DNA of 64,000 bases from Xestospongia bergquistia (GCA_963965975.1 OZ014415.1:2919001-2983000), one strand, 5' to 3'; shown: positions 10,725-23,325, numbered from the stretch's first letter. Numbers and translations are program-made. The notes: a model not told the origin generated them from the letters alone.

Positions 10725-11590
10725 TTTGAGAAAAAGTTTAAATATAGGACTTACTATTCTAATAGTCCATATGTTGCATTTAAAAGTATTAAAAACACTA
10801 TAGCTACTATTGAATATAACTTTATACAACTACACTTCTATACCAAATGATAAAGTTATTAATCATGTTGTCTGTACATACATCCATTGCTCATCATATT
10901 TATGTATTTGTACTGTATTGACAATGATAACATTAACAGTTTGTTTTATGTAGTTTGTCTGTTGTGATAAGTAGTCAGCAGAATAAAAGGTGACCCATAC
11001 ATTAATTGTAATTATCAAGTAATCTGTCACTTAACATATATAAACATTAATGTTTGTTATATCAGAAAAGTAAATTTTCAATAGCCAGCAATAGCACAAA
11101 AAACTATTGTAGCACTTGAATGTAATAATTGTCAAGACAATACAATTTTCTTTTACACTATTATTAGTACGTATTCATAAATACAGTATATTACGCAAAA
11201 AACATGACAAATATTAACAACATATATAATCACCAAATGCTGTAATAACTAAGAGCATTATTTATTAAGCAATAGGGATTATCACCTTGTATCTATTGAC
11301 AACACTGACATTGAAATGTGTTTGCTTTTAACATTAGGGGATCCAGGATGCATTAAAGTATCAATAGGGATTATTACCTTGTATCTATTGACAACATTGA
11401 CATTGAAACGTGTTTGCTTTTAACATTAGGGGATCCAAGATGCATTAAAATATAAATGATTGAAGAAAGTTCAATATCATTAAAAAGAGAAGGTAGTGGA
11501 CTCTTCTTGAATATCTTTTTGACTGTTGAAAGCAGTTATTGTAAATAAGACTTAGTAATGGCTTAAAGCAAAGTAAACAACAGATTTCCA
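10725..11590. repeat. Tandem duplication unit C (partial, no protease)
   Basis: The block matches about 5395-6370 of unit A but lacks the protease gene and the small inverted-repeat element. It is more diverged than units A and B are from each other. Confidence 0.75.
11270..11453. repeat. 92-bp direct tandem repeat
   Basis: Two adjacent copies start at 11270 and 11362 with CAATAGGGATTAT and run through the AGGGGATCCA motif. Units A and B have one copy each. Confidence 0.8.
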
Positions 11591-12180
11591 TATTGTCAGA
11601 TGACCACATTCTTGATAGTGTATGAACACATTGAAGTGTAAAATAGCCTTAGTATTTGGAGACACAACCAGTGCAAGATAACATGAACAAATAGTAAGAA
11701 GACAGTCTAAAATATGACTTGATGCTAATGTCCAATAGTTGTCATACCATTTGTCCTGTTTTCTCTGGGTGTACTCATTTCACTAATTGTTCCATACACC
11801 TTGTATCTTCTCAAAACACCATTATTTGAAGGATTTCTATCTAAATATATGTACCACTGACAAAAGTTGTCAACAAAATACGAAGCTTTTCTTTGATACA
11901 TATGGGTGCCATATAAGGACAACATGGTCCACCCTGGAATGTGTTTACATTACACTGAATATTGTTTAAATAGAGGGCCTGGAAATCAGAGCATGTCACT
12001 TTGGTATAAGAGGGATGGATCATAGTGGCTAATCACTTTGCTAGAACATTGTGACAATATTGCGATGAGTATTAGAATAAATCAAACACAGGCTGGAATG
12101 ATAAACTGTAGCCATGCCTTTTTAGTTCAATCCATACCATAATAGAAACAAGTCTTTATACCCAGATCTAAAAGTGACAA
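11330..12180 (-). pseudogene. Beta-helix/multi-pass membrane gene, 3' fragment with internal inversion (copy 3)
   Basis: The minus strand matches the parent gene from the YIKT-like membrane segment near 12170 down to the cytoplasmic tail near 11340. The piece at about 11730-11910 is inverted relative to the rest: it reads on the plus strand like 33450-33610 (the ttgttccatacaccttgtatcttct segment). Frames are broken throughout. Confidence 0.7.
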
Positions 12181-12189
12181 TAAATAAAC

Positions 12190-13374
12190 AGACTAAGAAA
12201 TAAGGAATAAAATGGAAAAATAACACACATACATGTACATGATGTAGATGTCTCTCTAACAAATTCTCTCTCTCTCTCACAGTCTTTATTCATCTTTGTG
12301 TGCTATCAATGAAAAGGAATTTGATATGTATATCAACTCTTTATCAAACACTGTATTATAAAGAATGCACAGTTCATCAAGGCAGACTTTGGAACATTAT
12401 AAGTAAAGGTAAAATGTATTTAGAACATTATTGAGTCTCATATAAACTGATATTTTAGATAATACAAAATTTTAGATCTTTAGTGACAATTAAGTTAATA
12501 AATGGTTAGAGATATTATAGGCATGTCTTGATGTGATCCATGTACAATGGATTGTTTGGTACAACTATGTGTCAAAATGTGTTACATGTTTATATTATGA
12601 TGTATCTTTTGATAGGTTCAATTTTTATGTGTATTTGTTTACTAGGTGCTTACTATATCTCTTTTGTGATAGGAGACAAAATTTAGAATGTTAATGTTCA
12701 TTCCTTAGTACTTGAATTTAATGTGTTACTTTTAGTTTACAACTTTGTTCGATTTTGTATTTAAACATTGCTGTTACAGTTTAATTTTATTGATGATTCA
12801 TTTCAACTTTTATTTTGTGAATTCAACAGTTTAAGTTACAACACTCTTGTAGTTTCATGTAGTGAATAAATAAAGTCAAGGAAGTAACCTCTGTTCTAAC
12901 TGTTAGTCACATGATTTTAATGTTAACTATATATGACTGTCTCCTGATCTTGCGAGATAGTTAGAACGGTTATAATTTATATCAGTGAACATGAGGCAAG
13001 GCAAATATATTTACTGTAACATTATTTTAGTTTACTAAAACTAAAACTAAATATACTTTTAGTATGCCCTTTCCACTTTTAGTAACTAACTTTAAGCTAA
13101 AACCAAAACATTGTTTAAAAATATGCAATCAGTACAAATAGCTTTTAAGATGAACTGAATTTTTTAATGTCATTGTTCAAATAGCCTTAACCTTTGCTAT
13201 AACATTGAAGTGCTGGAATTTCAATTAATAACAACTAGAAATACAAGTTTTTCATGCAGCATGGTCATGACAATTGCTAGCATTAATATAATGAACATCA
13301 TAATATACAACACATTATAATATCTTCAATAGACATATTAATGAATAATAAAGCTTAAACATATAACAAGAACA
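12190..13374. other. Intergenic, no gene seen
   Basis: The stretch is AT-rich with a short CT repeat near 12260-12280. I find no exon with splice sites, no RNA gene and no clear element. Confidence 0.5.
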
Positions 13375-13618
13375 AGGCTTTTATGAAACCGTTATGCAAT
13401 CCAAGTCAGTAATAAAGTGTGTTGATAACAACAGAGCTGGTGTACAATTTACTAATAGCACAAATGTTATATTGAAATCATTAATAATAGCAAACTGTGG
13501 GTTCAAACGTTTATCAGTGACCAAGGATATGTTCAAAGAGCCAATGTCAACTTATTTTTTGCTAATGTTAATAATGTCAAAGGAAAGTCTCCCCACCATC
13601 AACATAAAAAGGTATTAA
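13375..13618 (+). pseudogene. Beta-helix gene, N-terminal fragment
   Basis: The sequence matches 30604-30820 of the parent gene (start of the beta-helix, around MQSKSVIKC). Frame changes after NCGF break the reading frame. It carries no signal peptide and no membrane part. Confidence 0.75.
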
Positions 13619-14380
13619 ATAACAATATATAACTACTGATCTGTTCATTTATATCTAGTTATGTACCATAGATATGAATAATGTGCCATTTGATACCATA
13701 TTACTATTAATACTATATTACCATTAATTAATGATAGTATAGCTGAAAATAACAGTATCTATACTAGTATTGCTAGCAGGTGCATAAACCAGTACTATAT
13801 ATGTTCTTGCTACTATTACAAAAATTGTATTATACTTTCACTGGTCAGTAGTTTGCAAAATGTCTACTGAAAGACACAACTCACAAATAATTATTCCTTC
13901 ATGAACTGTCTTAAATCTTCTTTTGATAATTGAAGTTTATGTACATATACACATAGTGAACTTTTTTGAATAACAAACACATTAATTTTAGTCATACTTG
14001 ATTTATGATCATTGTAAATATAATATGTTCACTTATAGTATACAGATATGAATTGTAACAAAAAAGTCACAAGGCAATATACTAGTATTATTAACAATAC
14101 AACTGTTTTTATTTTCATTACTTATAGTCTTGAAACAATATTAACGAGTGTTTGGATGACACTTATCATTTGATTCCTATTAATGTGTTTTTGTTATGGA
14201 ATTATTGACTAAATCAAATATACAATTGAAAAGTCAAAGTACTTTGCTCTTACTTTTCTGGTTTTGTACATAACTATCTCATTTATTTACAATAGGAATG
14301 TGTTAGAAAAATTTTAAATAATGATTTCATTTTCTTGATATTTTACAAACAAAATCTAATTTCCTGAAAACGTTATATTA
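13619..14380. other. Intergenic, no gene seen
   Basis: The stretch is AT-rich and has short repeats of ccatattactattaatactatattaccatt type near 13695-13730. It lies just downstream of the receptor gene on the minus strand. Confidence 0.45.
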
Positions 14381-14386
14381 TTTATT
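14381..14386 (-). promoter_or_regulatory. Poly(A) signal AATAAA for the IgGFc-binding/Kunitz receptor gene
   Basis: The plus strand reads TTTATT, so the minus strand has AATAAA 43 bases past the TAA stop at 14429-14431. Confidence 0.55.
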
Positions 14387-14428
14387 CCAATCAATAAAGT
14401 TAACAAACAATATAGTAGTTTAATTATC

Positions 14429-17400
14429 TTAATTCATTGTCTCATAAATTGGAGGAGTAATTAGTTGTTGTTGTCGTTCCACTGTACTATATGCTACATT
14501 CTCTGACACTAAAATTGATAATTGATGATCTTGTTCCTTAATTATATCATAGTCTTCATTTTGTTCTGAGATCTTTTTTATCTCCAGACTGTTCTCACCT
14601 CTACTCCGTTTAGTAATGGATGCTAGTAGGACACACATACAACGGTAATAGTAAAATTCATTACTATATAGTACTCACCTTTATATATAAAGATTATCAC
14701 AATAGTTAATATAACAATTGTTATTAGTATTAGTAAGATAATAATACTAATAATAATACCAACAATGGCTCCATTATGTACTAGATATAAGAGAGATATT
14801 GAACAACAGTAGTTTTATAACTAAGCACTAATTTGTTTAACTGTATGGGAACTTGATGCAGTAGGTGTAGCAAAGACTGAAGGTATTACTGTGCTAGTAG
14901 GTGTGGGTCCTATGATCAAAATATTAGGCAGACAGTATTGCACTGTATATACAGGTACATAGAAATGGTTATTGACATGTATGTAGTATAAAAAATAAAA
15001 TAACACATCAAAAGTAATCACTATTTGATTATGCACTGTGTCTATATGATCATATAACTATGTTGAGTATTATATTGACAACTTGATTAATAATTATAGT
15101 TGTAATAGAAAGTATAATGTATGTCATGTTGATGGTCACTATACAACAACTTAAGAGTTTTAAATTCTCTGTCTAAATAAATAGTAATATTGATATCATG
15201 TAAGAGATAAACTGATAACAAATTTAACTGATAACAAACTTAACTGGACTAAAATTTAATTATCACAAAATATGATCTAAAATGCAAAATTAAGCGAAAT
15301 GTTTTTTGAGTTGACATGCAATGAAAAAGCAAATAAAACATGATTATAATTGAAAAATCATTACTGACTTCATAGTTAAATACTGACTAAAGTTGAAAAT
15401 TAGATAGTATAAAGTAACAACAGTCTATATCTATGAAAGAATGATGTTGGTGGGATGTATATTATTGGATATAGCATTGTTTACCACACATCTTCTGACT
15501 TTAATTCATAGTATTCACTTACCTCCAGTAACAATTGATGTAGGTATAACTGCAGAACTACTTGAAGAAGACAAAAAACTCACTGGAAGATATGTAGTAC
15601 TTGTTAAAGGGTATAGAATTTTAGATTTTATGTCTGCATAAAAATTGTAAAAATGATAATTATCATGTAAAGATCTTTTACATCACATCAGTAACTAAAG
15701 GATGTCATGGTTTAATTTATTCTAAGTCCAATAAATAATATAATATTTACAAAAGTGGACATAATTATTTATAATATATAGATACCACAAGCACACATTC
15801 TCCAAATGATTATAGGAGAGCCTAGCATGTGTAATTTTGAATAAATTTGATTTCTTAAAAAGGGCCAGATCCTAAGTCAAATACTGGACAGAATCCTGAT
15901 CCAGATCCAAATTCTAAATAAGTGAAAACACTAAAGTGAAAAATCCTCGCCACAGTTTCTGTAGTGATGTTTGTTTGTTTGCAATTGCAATTCCTATGCT
16001 GCCTCTACATAAGAACTTTTTAAATATTTAGAATAAAATAGGCCACAGGATTAGATGAAGATGTCTTTTACTTTATTCAAAAATGCAGGCCTATGGCGCA
16101 TGGTTTCTGCAAAATTAATATTGCAATAATGGGAGTGGCTTTCACATGGTAATTGCTGTTTATATACATTTATATTGTTTACTAGACCCCACCCCAAAAC
16201 CTAAACCCTAAAGTGTTGAATGTACAATACACTTGCACAGCCAGTAGTCAGCTACTTCCATTATTGACTGTGACTAGGTTCTGATTTTTAAGATTTAGGG
16301 TGTAGGGAATAGTATTAATTTCATATTAAAGTACAGTGTTCTATTACTGGCACTCTAGACACTGTGTCTTTTTGAAAGGTCTTTCTGACTTTTAAAGCAT
16401 TGTCTTCCCTTAACAGTGTTTTATCTAGGATAACTTGCTAGTACTTAACTTTTGCCGTGTCTCTTAAGTTTTGTAGCTGTAGGTACTTTCATTGCTGAGT
16501 TAGAGAATTCAAAGTGCATTGTAGGCTCACATACAGACAAACATACACACACACAAAAACAAATACTATAACCTTTGCACACACAGTGAGGAGCGAGAAT
16601 TCATGATTGATACATGCACAAGAAATATAGAAGTGTACCAAATCATATATTGCTTGAAGTTTATTATAAAAAGTAAGAACTTACCACAAGCATTTGTGAT
16701 TTCATTACTTTCAAAAAATTAATATCTAGGAGAGCAATTTGCACACTTATTAGGATAACAAACTGCATTGGATTTATTGCATCTTGCCTGTCCTTTTGAA
16801 TGATCAATCTGACTTTTCAATATTAACCTTTGTCTTCCCTTGACAGTCTTTTATCTAAAACGACTTGCTAGTACTTAATTTTGCTGTTTCTTTGTCAGTT
16901 TTCTACCTGCAGACATTTTTATTGCAGAGTTAGATCAGTTCAAAGTATATTAGCAGCTAACAGACAGACACACAGACATACGCACACAAGCAAGAGCTAT
17001 CATCCTCGCCCACACAGTGGCGGTGGGTGTTAAATGATAATGTACAATAAAATATACAAGTGCGCCAAATTATATATAGATTTAAGTTTATTACAAAGAA
17101 GTAAGAGCTTACCACAAACATTTGTGACTTCATCAGTAATAACTCACCACAAAGATCAATGCATTCATTAAGAGTCCAAAATCGATTTTTGTTTCCATGA
17201 CAACCACTATATATGAATAATTCGCATTGACAAGAACTGGTATTATAAAACCAACGAGGAAATCTACCATTACATGATCCAACTTTTGGAGGTAGAAGGC
17301 AAGTAGCTAAAAAATTAATAAATATTATTAGAGTTATTTGTACAAGTCAGTATATTTATATACACCTGAATACATGGACAAAATTTACAAATGGTATAAT

Positions 17401-18767
17401 CATATCCTGAATTTGTAAAGTAAAATAATTACCATTGCTTCTTAGAATGTTGATGGGATTTAGTTTCATGCCTCCAACATAACTGTGGCCTGCATAATTT
17501 GTCCAACCATAGATTGAAACAAACAATTTACCACTTGGGTTAGGATGTTGTACTGTATTGGTACCACTAAAAGATGTTGAATACCCGTATCCATAGATAG
17601 AACCATCTGATGTATATATTAAAACCCATGATGGATTGATGAGAATACTGTTGATCAATAAACTCTGGTTAAAGTAAGCATCATTTGGTACAACCACACT
17701 GTAATAACTAGTACCACTTGACAGCAATGCAGAGAACTGGATTGAATGTACATATTGTTCTATTGGTGGCACTGTGTTAAGGGAAGGGTCACCATAGTTA
17801 CCAGCATAAAATCTACTAACACCAATTTGAGCTACATAGATTGGTTGATCAGCAATAATACTACAGTATACATTGTTAGTTGTGTAAAACCAGTTAGTGT
17901 TGTTTTCATCAAATTTGATATGTTCTGTTGTATAATTTGTACCACAGGTTTTGACTGCATTTGTTTTATTGTTAGTAGCAATCACTTTGTAACTTTGTCC
18001 ATTGTTTCGACCTAGGTGAGGTGATAACAGAAATGTCTTTCCCCATGTTATTGTTGGTGTCAGTTGTGTAACAATAGGGTCAGCATCATAAGTCCCAGCT
18101 GGAACTTGGGCAGCTTCATGTCCACTGATAATTGTGAGTGGACTGTCAGATATAATTTTGGTTCCAGTAAGATCAACATTAGGCTTAAAAACAAAAAAAG
18201 TCTGAAGTGAATGAAGAACAAAGTCAAAGGAATGTCCAGCTGAAACAACTATATTGACAGCAGTACTGTCCTGAGGATCTGATGGAACAGTTATGTCATT
18301 GTTTGGAATGATAGTCACATTACTGTTATTAAGACAACCAATAATCATGAACTGACTTGTCTGATCACTCCAACCTAATGTAGACATAACATGGTATGTA
18401 TATTGAGTTGTCGGCTGTTTATGACATGGAAGTGCTAAATAAGACATGAAGTCATACTCACTACGGTAGCTCCATGCAATAACTGATATTGGCTCTGTGT
18501 CTAGAGAGTAAACTTTAAGACCCTTTCTTCTCCAGGAATAGCTGTGATCCAACACTTCATAACTCACTGGTATAGTGACATTATGAGGATTATGAAAACT
18601 AGTTGTACCAATATATGAGAAGTTGCCATCAAGTGATGTGACTTTGAAAGTAGCAGGTTTTGTTTTCATAGTGTGAACATACAACGTATGTATTTTAGAT
18701 CCATGTATATGTTCATAGAATCCTACAAAGAACTCACTACTGGATGTGCTAAGGTCAATTTGTGACT
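14429..18767 (-). CDS. Membrane receptor: IgGFc-binding N-domain, Kunitz domain, Ser/Thr stalk, one TM helix, tyrosine-motif tail (5' exon unresolved)
   Basis: Exons in order on the minus strand: 18767-17433 (445 codons, IgGFc-binding-protein N-terminal domain, recognised by SPLTIISGHEAA and by PPIEQY near its end); 17306-17148 (Kunitz, six Cys, starting TCLLPPKVGSC, ending ECIDLCG); 16792-16685 (Cys-rich, has an in-frame TAA); 15582-15523 and 14909-14829 (Ser/Thr/Pro stalk); 14780-14679 (one hydrophobic helix, GAIVGIIISIIILLILI); 14622-14429 (tail, stop TAA). All joins are phase 1 and every internal exon is a multiple of three. The tail has DYDII, VAYSTV (fits the ITIM consensus) and YETM (fits the PI3K-SH2 motif). 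The 18767 edge is an acceptor, so a 5' signal-peptide exon must lie upstream. The weak spot is the donor at 14828 (GTGCTT). Binding partner is unknown. Confidence 0.75.
16365..17140. repeat. Diverged direct repeat inside receptor introns
   Basis: Two units, about 16365-16720 and 16790-17140, share the order cttcccttgacagtcttttatct, cttgctagtactta, a CA-rich stretch, cacacagtg, and the end of the Cys-rich exon with its GTAAG donor. An intron-plus-exon-end segment was duplicated. Confidence 0.6.
16685..16792 (-). other. Symmetric cysteine-rich exon with in-frame TAA (pseudo-exon or skipped exon)
   Basis: Splice signals are good (AG before 16792, GTAAGT after 16685) and the exon is 108 bases, phase 1 to phase 1. 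It encodes a Cys-rich module (CNKSNAVCYPNKCANC) but has TAA about two thirds through, after SPRY. Because it is symmetric, skipping it keeps the receptor frame. A second copy of its 3' end lies at about 17100-17137, just past the Kunitz donor. Confidence 0.55.
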
Positions 18768-18799
18768 CTATAATGAAGAACACAACATCGTAATACATA

Positions 18800-20640
18800 T
18801 AGTAGCAACATATACGTAATTATTTATGAAAGTAGACAAACTTTTATAAAATGTCACTGATTATGTAGGGATGCCACCAGAAAGAAATGGCCACTAAATT
18901 GGTGATCAATGTATAGACTGTTTTCAAAAAAATAGAGTTATTAGGCTTATTTGAGTATCTACTTACAATTATTGAGTTTTTTCCCAACCATTGGCACATT
19001 TATCTTTGTTATAAAGCTTTTCTAAAGTAGAAAACAATGAACTAACTGAACAGTCAAATTGTTCTATCTTCTTGATTTCCCAGACTAGCACAAATTAAAA
19101 TTGAGTGTCATATACACAGTGGTCATAAGTTATGGGAAGAGCTTGTTTAATCTATTTGGGAACCAGCTACGTACATAGTGCCTTCATAACTCATAAATTT
19201 CTACATGACTATATTGTAAAGGTGCAAGCTTATGAGTAGTTGTAAATTATTCAATCAAAATTCAGTTATTCCTAAATGAGGTTACACTCGTAATTGTGAT
19301 ACGTTTATAAGGAAATATTTATATGTTTGAGTCATTACTTAAGTGCCGTTATTAATTTAGGAAAAATTTGCTTGGAAATTTGGTATGTACAAATTAACAA
19401 TACAGATATGAAGCAATAATATTTTCTTTTACATCAACAGCTTTTAATTGAACACAATAAAATTTAATGTTAAGAAAATACAAGTTTTATCATAATTATG
19501 TATGTTCATCATGTTCATTTGTATACAAATGAAGTGTCAATAACTTAAAGAATTTGAAGATGACTCAAAGTACAGTCAAACATTCATATAATAGAAACAA
19601 ACCTAACTATCTCTGAAGACTTTAGACATTGCAAGCTTATATATATATATTCACTATTTGTAAATTAGTGATAAAGTTATTTTTTGATAATCACTCATTT
19701 TAAGCATGCATGGTAAGTTTAGGCCACAAGAAATTTTGATATTTCCAAGAAATTTCTTGATCGAATGTTTTTATTTGAGTTGTCTCCTGCTTTCAAAAGA
19801 GTTGATTTGTACTTAAACTGAAGTAATTTTTGCTTCGATTCTACTTCCTTTCAGATTCTTAATATTGTAGACATTCAATCAGTTTTCAGATTTCTAAGAA
19901 CTAGACTGGATTCAATTCATTTATTTTCCTTGAACCAGGATAATGTAAGAATCTATTCGTGTTTATAATTATAGTAGCTTAATCGATTTCATTTTTGTTC
20001 AAATCCTGTGTTAAATAATATTATTATTGTTACTATTATTCCACTTTGTCGAATAATACCAAACACATGGAAAACCATTTGCAGTGCAAACCAAAGTGCT
20101 CATCTCAATACAACTATGACAATCATTCATGAGGTACAATTTTAAGGTGTTATGACAGTTCAATTTGGGAAAGAGCATGCTTATTAATAGGCAACATTGA
20201 TTGGAATGCTATGCATTCTAAGGTCATCAATGACTCATGGTCCAACTGTAGCCAACAATTTCTAGCTATTATGGAAAATTATATTGCAAGAAAAACTCCA
20301 GCTAATTACAAAATTTACCTTGGTTATCAAAAAAAATAATTAATTGTATGATGAAGAGGGATCTATATTTTTAAATGAGGCAGAGTGATCTTACTAAATA
20401 TAGATGAAGGTAAGAAATGCATCATGCAATGATGGATTGATATATTTTTAGAACATTGACACTAAAACTCAAGATGTTCTGATGTATCTACTTTATCTAC
20501 ATTAATGATGATGATGAGTTTCAGCAGTACGTAGGTAATACCACCAAAATCAACTGGAAACATCCCACTGACGCTCGATGCTAGGTGACGGCTCATGGTA
20601 CTCGCGCTTCACTTTTTATAAGCAGTATAAATTATGCAGT
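18800..20640. other. No gene seen (possible long intron or intergenic)
   Basis: The stretch lies between the receptor's first visible exon and the cysteine-rich secreted gene. The missing signal-peptide exon of the receptor may lie here or be that upstream gene. I could not identify a convincing Met exon ending in phase 1. Confidence 0.45.
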
Positions 20641-20662
20641 CATCATTTTAGTTGTATGTTGT

Positions 20663-20902
20663 AGGTCTGTTATGTATAGAGGCAACTGAGCCACTCCCAT
20701 TTATTTTGTCGTATAATTTTGGCACAAACGGAGCATCATAAAAATTATATGACAAATAATAGGGATGGATCAGTTGCTTCCGTATATAACAGTCCTAAAA
20801 TATGCAACAAGTTGGGTTAGGTTTCTGATTTTGGTCGTATATTGCAGGTCTGTTATATACGGAAGCAACTGAGCCACTCCCATTCATTTTGTCATATAAT
20901 TT
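20663..20902. mobile_element. Foldback MITE-like element: inverted repeat plus a third arm
   Basis: The arm at 20663-20720 (aggtctgttatgtatagagg...) is the inverted partner of 20740-20796, with a loop of about 20 bases. A third, direct copy of the arm follows at 20846-20902. Each arm includes CAACTGAGCCACTCCCAT-like sequence. I see no coding potential. Confidence 0.7.
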
Positions 20903-20983
20903 CGACACAACACGTCATACACGCAAGTTTAAACGTCAGTTTACAATATAAACTTGGGCGCGTCAATGTTTAACTAATAATAA

Positions 20984-21110
20984 TCAATAAAATGCTCTAT
21001 CGCCTATTACTAAGATGAGGAACACTTGCTTCACAAATAAAAACTCCCAAAAATAAAGTAACCACAACATAATATGTAATAAATATCACACATATACACA
21101 AATAAATGTA

Positions 21111-21146
<36 letters not shown>

Positions 21147-21840
21147 CCTCTGAGAAGATCTTTCAAAGTTTGAAGAAATTGATGTGTAACAAATTGTGTA
21201 GCATTTGATATCCATCCATCCACAATGGACAAGAAACTATCAGTTGCCTGCCTGCTACATGTAGTTGCTGTTTGAAGAACCTATAATGATATGTTATCTT
21301 CAATGATAATATATAGATTATTATATTGAATTCAAACCTGTTGAATTGCCTGTTCATTCCAGTAATCCAAAAAGTCAAAGACTTCAAAGACAAGGCAATT
21401 TAAGTTAGTATAATTCAAAAGTATATCAGTACAGAGTCCATTGTCAGTATAACATGATTGATGACTATTGAAAGCAATTACTTGCAATTGACTGCATGTT
21501 CCATTTGAGTTATAGACATTGCAGTTCAAAATGGCTTTCATGAGGCAACTTTTCACATTATCAACCAATGTTTGACCCTAATAAGATTAATAAAAAAATT
21601 ATAGAGATAAAATAAAAAATTAATATTTACAGCAGAAGTGAAACAACTTTGTTTATTCTTGAAACGGTGGCAGTATCTGTCACCATAGGCAAGAGGATAT
21701 CCATTAGTACCACATTGAAATCTTGGCTCTATACACTGAGTATAGAAGTCACAGTTACCAGCATTAGCTAGAGCTGTGCAGTTCTGAGCTTTGACAGTTA
21801 CTGCCAGAAAGAGCACCACTGAAAACACGAGTAGCGTCAT
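20984..21840 (-). CDS. Secreted cysteine-rich protein, stanniocalcin-like cysteine spacing (tentative)
   Basis: Exon 1, 21840-21631, starts with Met at 21840 and a clear signal peptide (MTLLVFSVVLFLAVTVKA) and contains repeated Cys (CDFYTQC, CGTNGYPLAYG). Exon 2, 21577-21338, and exon 3, 21280-21148, follow with GT/AG introns in phase 0. Exon 2 holds a KSCLMKAIL...CSQLQ...SCYTD pattern resembling stanniocalcin-type domains; this family call is weak. Exon 3 ends in phase 1 at a TA microsatellite. A short last exon, 21009-20984 (stop TGA), keeps frame and would give about 203 residues. Alternatively exon 3 splices to the receptor exon at 18767, which is also phase 1, making this the receptor's N-terminus. 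Confidence 0.6.
21114..21146. repeat. (TA)n microsatellite
   Basis: An uninterrupted TA run sits just past the donor of exon 3 of the cysteine-rich gene. Confidence 0.85.
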
Positions 21841-22358
21841 GCTGCAATGTTGTGTATCAGTTGCACAGTTTAAATAGTTAGTCTACGCCCACTCACCTAA
21901 GTCAGAACGCTGCTTTAATCTCTTGGACGACTCACTATTGATCAAAATACCCGGAACCATGATGTCACCATCCGTAGGAATAATTGTTATTGTACAAACA
22001 TTAAAATTAAAGGCAAAAGCTCCATGGACAATAAGTACACTGTAAAATTGGTGGTGTCATAGTAACACCAAAATGTGGTGTCAAATGTCTGTGCAAGAAT
22101 GACGCCAGTAATGGTGTCAGTATTGACACTAAGGTAATGGTGTCAACTAAACACCATGTAAGTCTTCACATAACACACTCATCGGTGTCAAGTTGGCACC
22201 ATAGAAAGTTTCCCATAACACTTTCAGTGTCTACATAAACTATTTGTTTTTCAAATCAAAAGGATTACAAAAACAATAAAAGAACAAACAAAACAAAGAA
22301 TACTGAAAGGAAGATGTGAATAAATGAATCAATACACAGTGAAAGTAATATTCAATAG

Positions 22359-23113
22359 TCATACTGTAAATTTTGAGAGACTATTTAGAAATCCTTGGAG
22401 ATGTAATAGAATCTTTGTTGAAGGTTTCATCTGATATGCTGTCTCTAAAAACAATGCCACTGTTTTCATCTTCGGAGGATAGGCTATGTTAAATAAATAG
22501 TAACATGCCAAACAAGAATGAACAACTGTCATTGCATTAGTCATTGCCAAAACATTGTTTTCGGCAACAACCAGAATGTCCACTAGATTACTCAAGCTTT
22601 CACCCAATCCAACGATCAAGGGACAAGGCGACGATACAGATTGAAGTGACTCTTCAATGTCCAAATGCTGTCCCTACATACAAGTGTAATTTAGATGAAA
22701 GAAATTATTGCCAGACTGGCATGAACATAGACTGTACTCTTTTCCTTGCCCCTTTCTGTTATGACATATGATACAATAGATAAAGCAAATGCACAAAGCT
22801 GATCTAGATGAACAGTTAACATTATTATAATTGAGTTTAGTGCTAACCATTACTTGGGTTCTCCAAGGCCTTATACATCACAAGTAATCACTTAACTTCC
22901 CTGTGTGTGTCAGAATATATCATGTTTCAAAACCTTCAACAATTTACAATCCATGTCATCAGTACTCATATCTATCACAATATAGCAAGCTCCTGCAACA
23001 GCTAACAGTTTTAAATTTTAAGAAAATTTAGCTATTAGGTCACTTACTATTTGTGGATGTTCAAGACAAGGATAGTCCTCCAGAATAAGCTTCACAGAAT
23101 GTTCATCTTCCTT
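22359..23113 (-). pseudogene. Transposon-borne protein exons resembling SAMD3-like repeat proteins, decayed
   Basis: One exon (23113-23048) encodes a WVKEDEHSVKLILEDYPCL stretch before a GTAAGT donor. A later exon (22673-22359, after TATGTAG) encodes VVHSCLACYYLFNIAYPPK and ends in phase with TGA or a nearby stop. This layout (an LEDYPxL segment, then YxFNIxYPxK with a following FLE) recalls proteins annotated as SAMD3-like that are repeated in many animal genomes. Intervening exons do not join in frame. The family call is inference from remembered pattern. Confidence 0.4.
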
Positions 23114-23325
23114 CACCCACTTTCTTCATATAGCTGAGTATAAATAAATGCATGGATACATAAATGCATAGTATTGAGAACATCAACATACTAGAAGCTT
23201 CTTACGTAAGTGACTTTAGAGCCGACAAAGTCCATTTCTTGGACTGGTACAAAGACTTCAGTTTACTAAGCACAACTTGGAGTCGTGGATATCACTAGAG
23301 AATACAGAAAGAATACGGAACTTAA

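Noticed and set aside
14821-15036. 71-codon minus-strand frame as a stand-alone gene
   Set aside because: Only its second half is supported, as stalk exon 14909-14829 of the receptor; the first part is intron.
15866-15920. GSGSG-like minus-strand stretch as another receptor exon
   Set aside because: It lacks a fitting acceptor and donor in phase 1.
22544-22771. Plus-strand open frame inside the transposon
   Set aside because: It is antisense to the better supported minus-strand exon with its acceptor.
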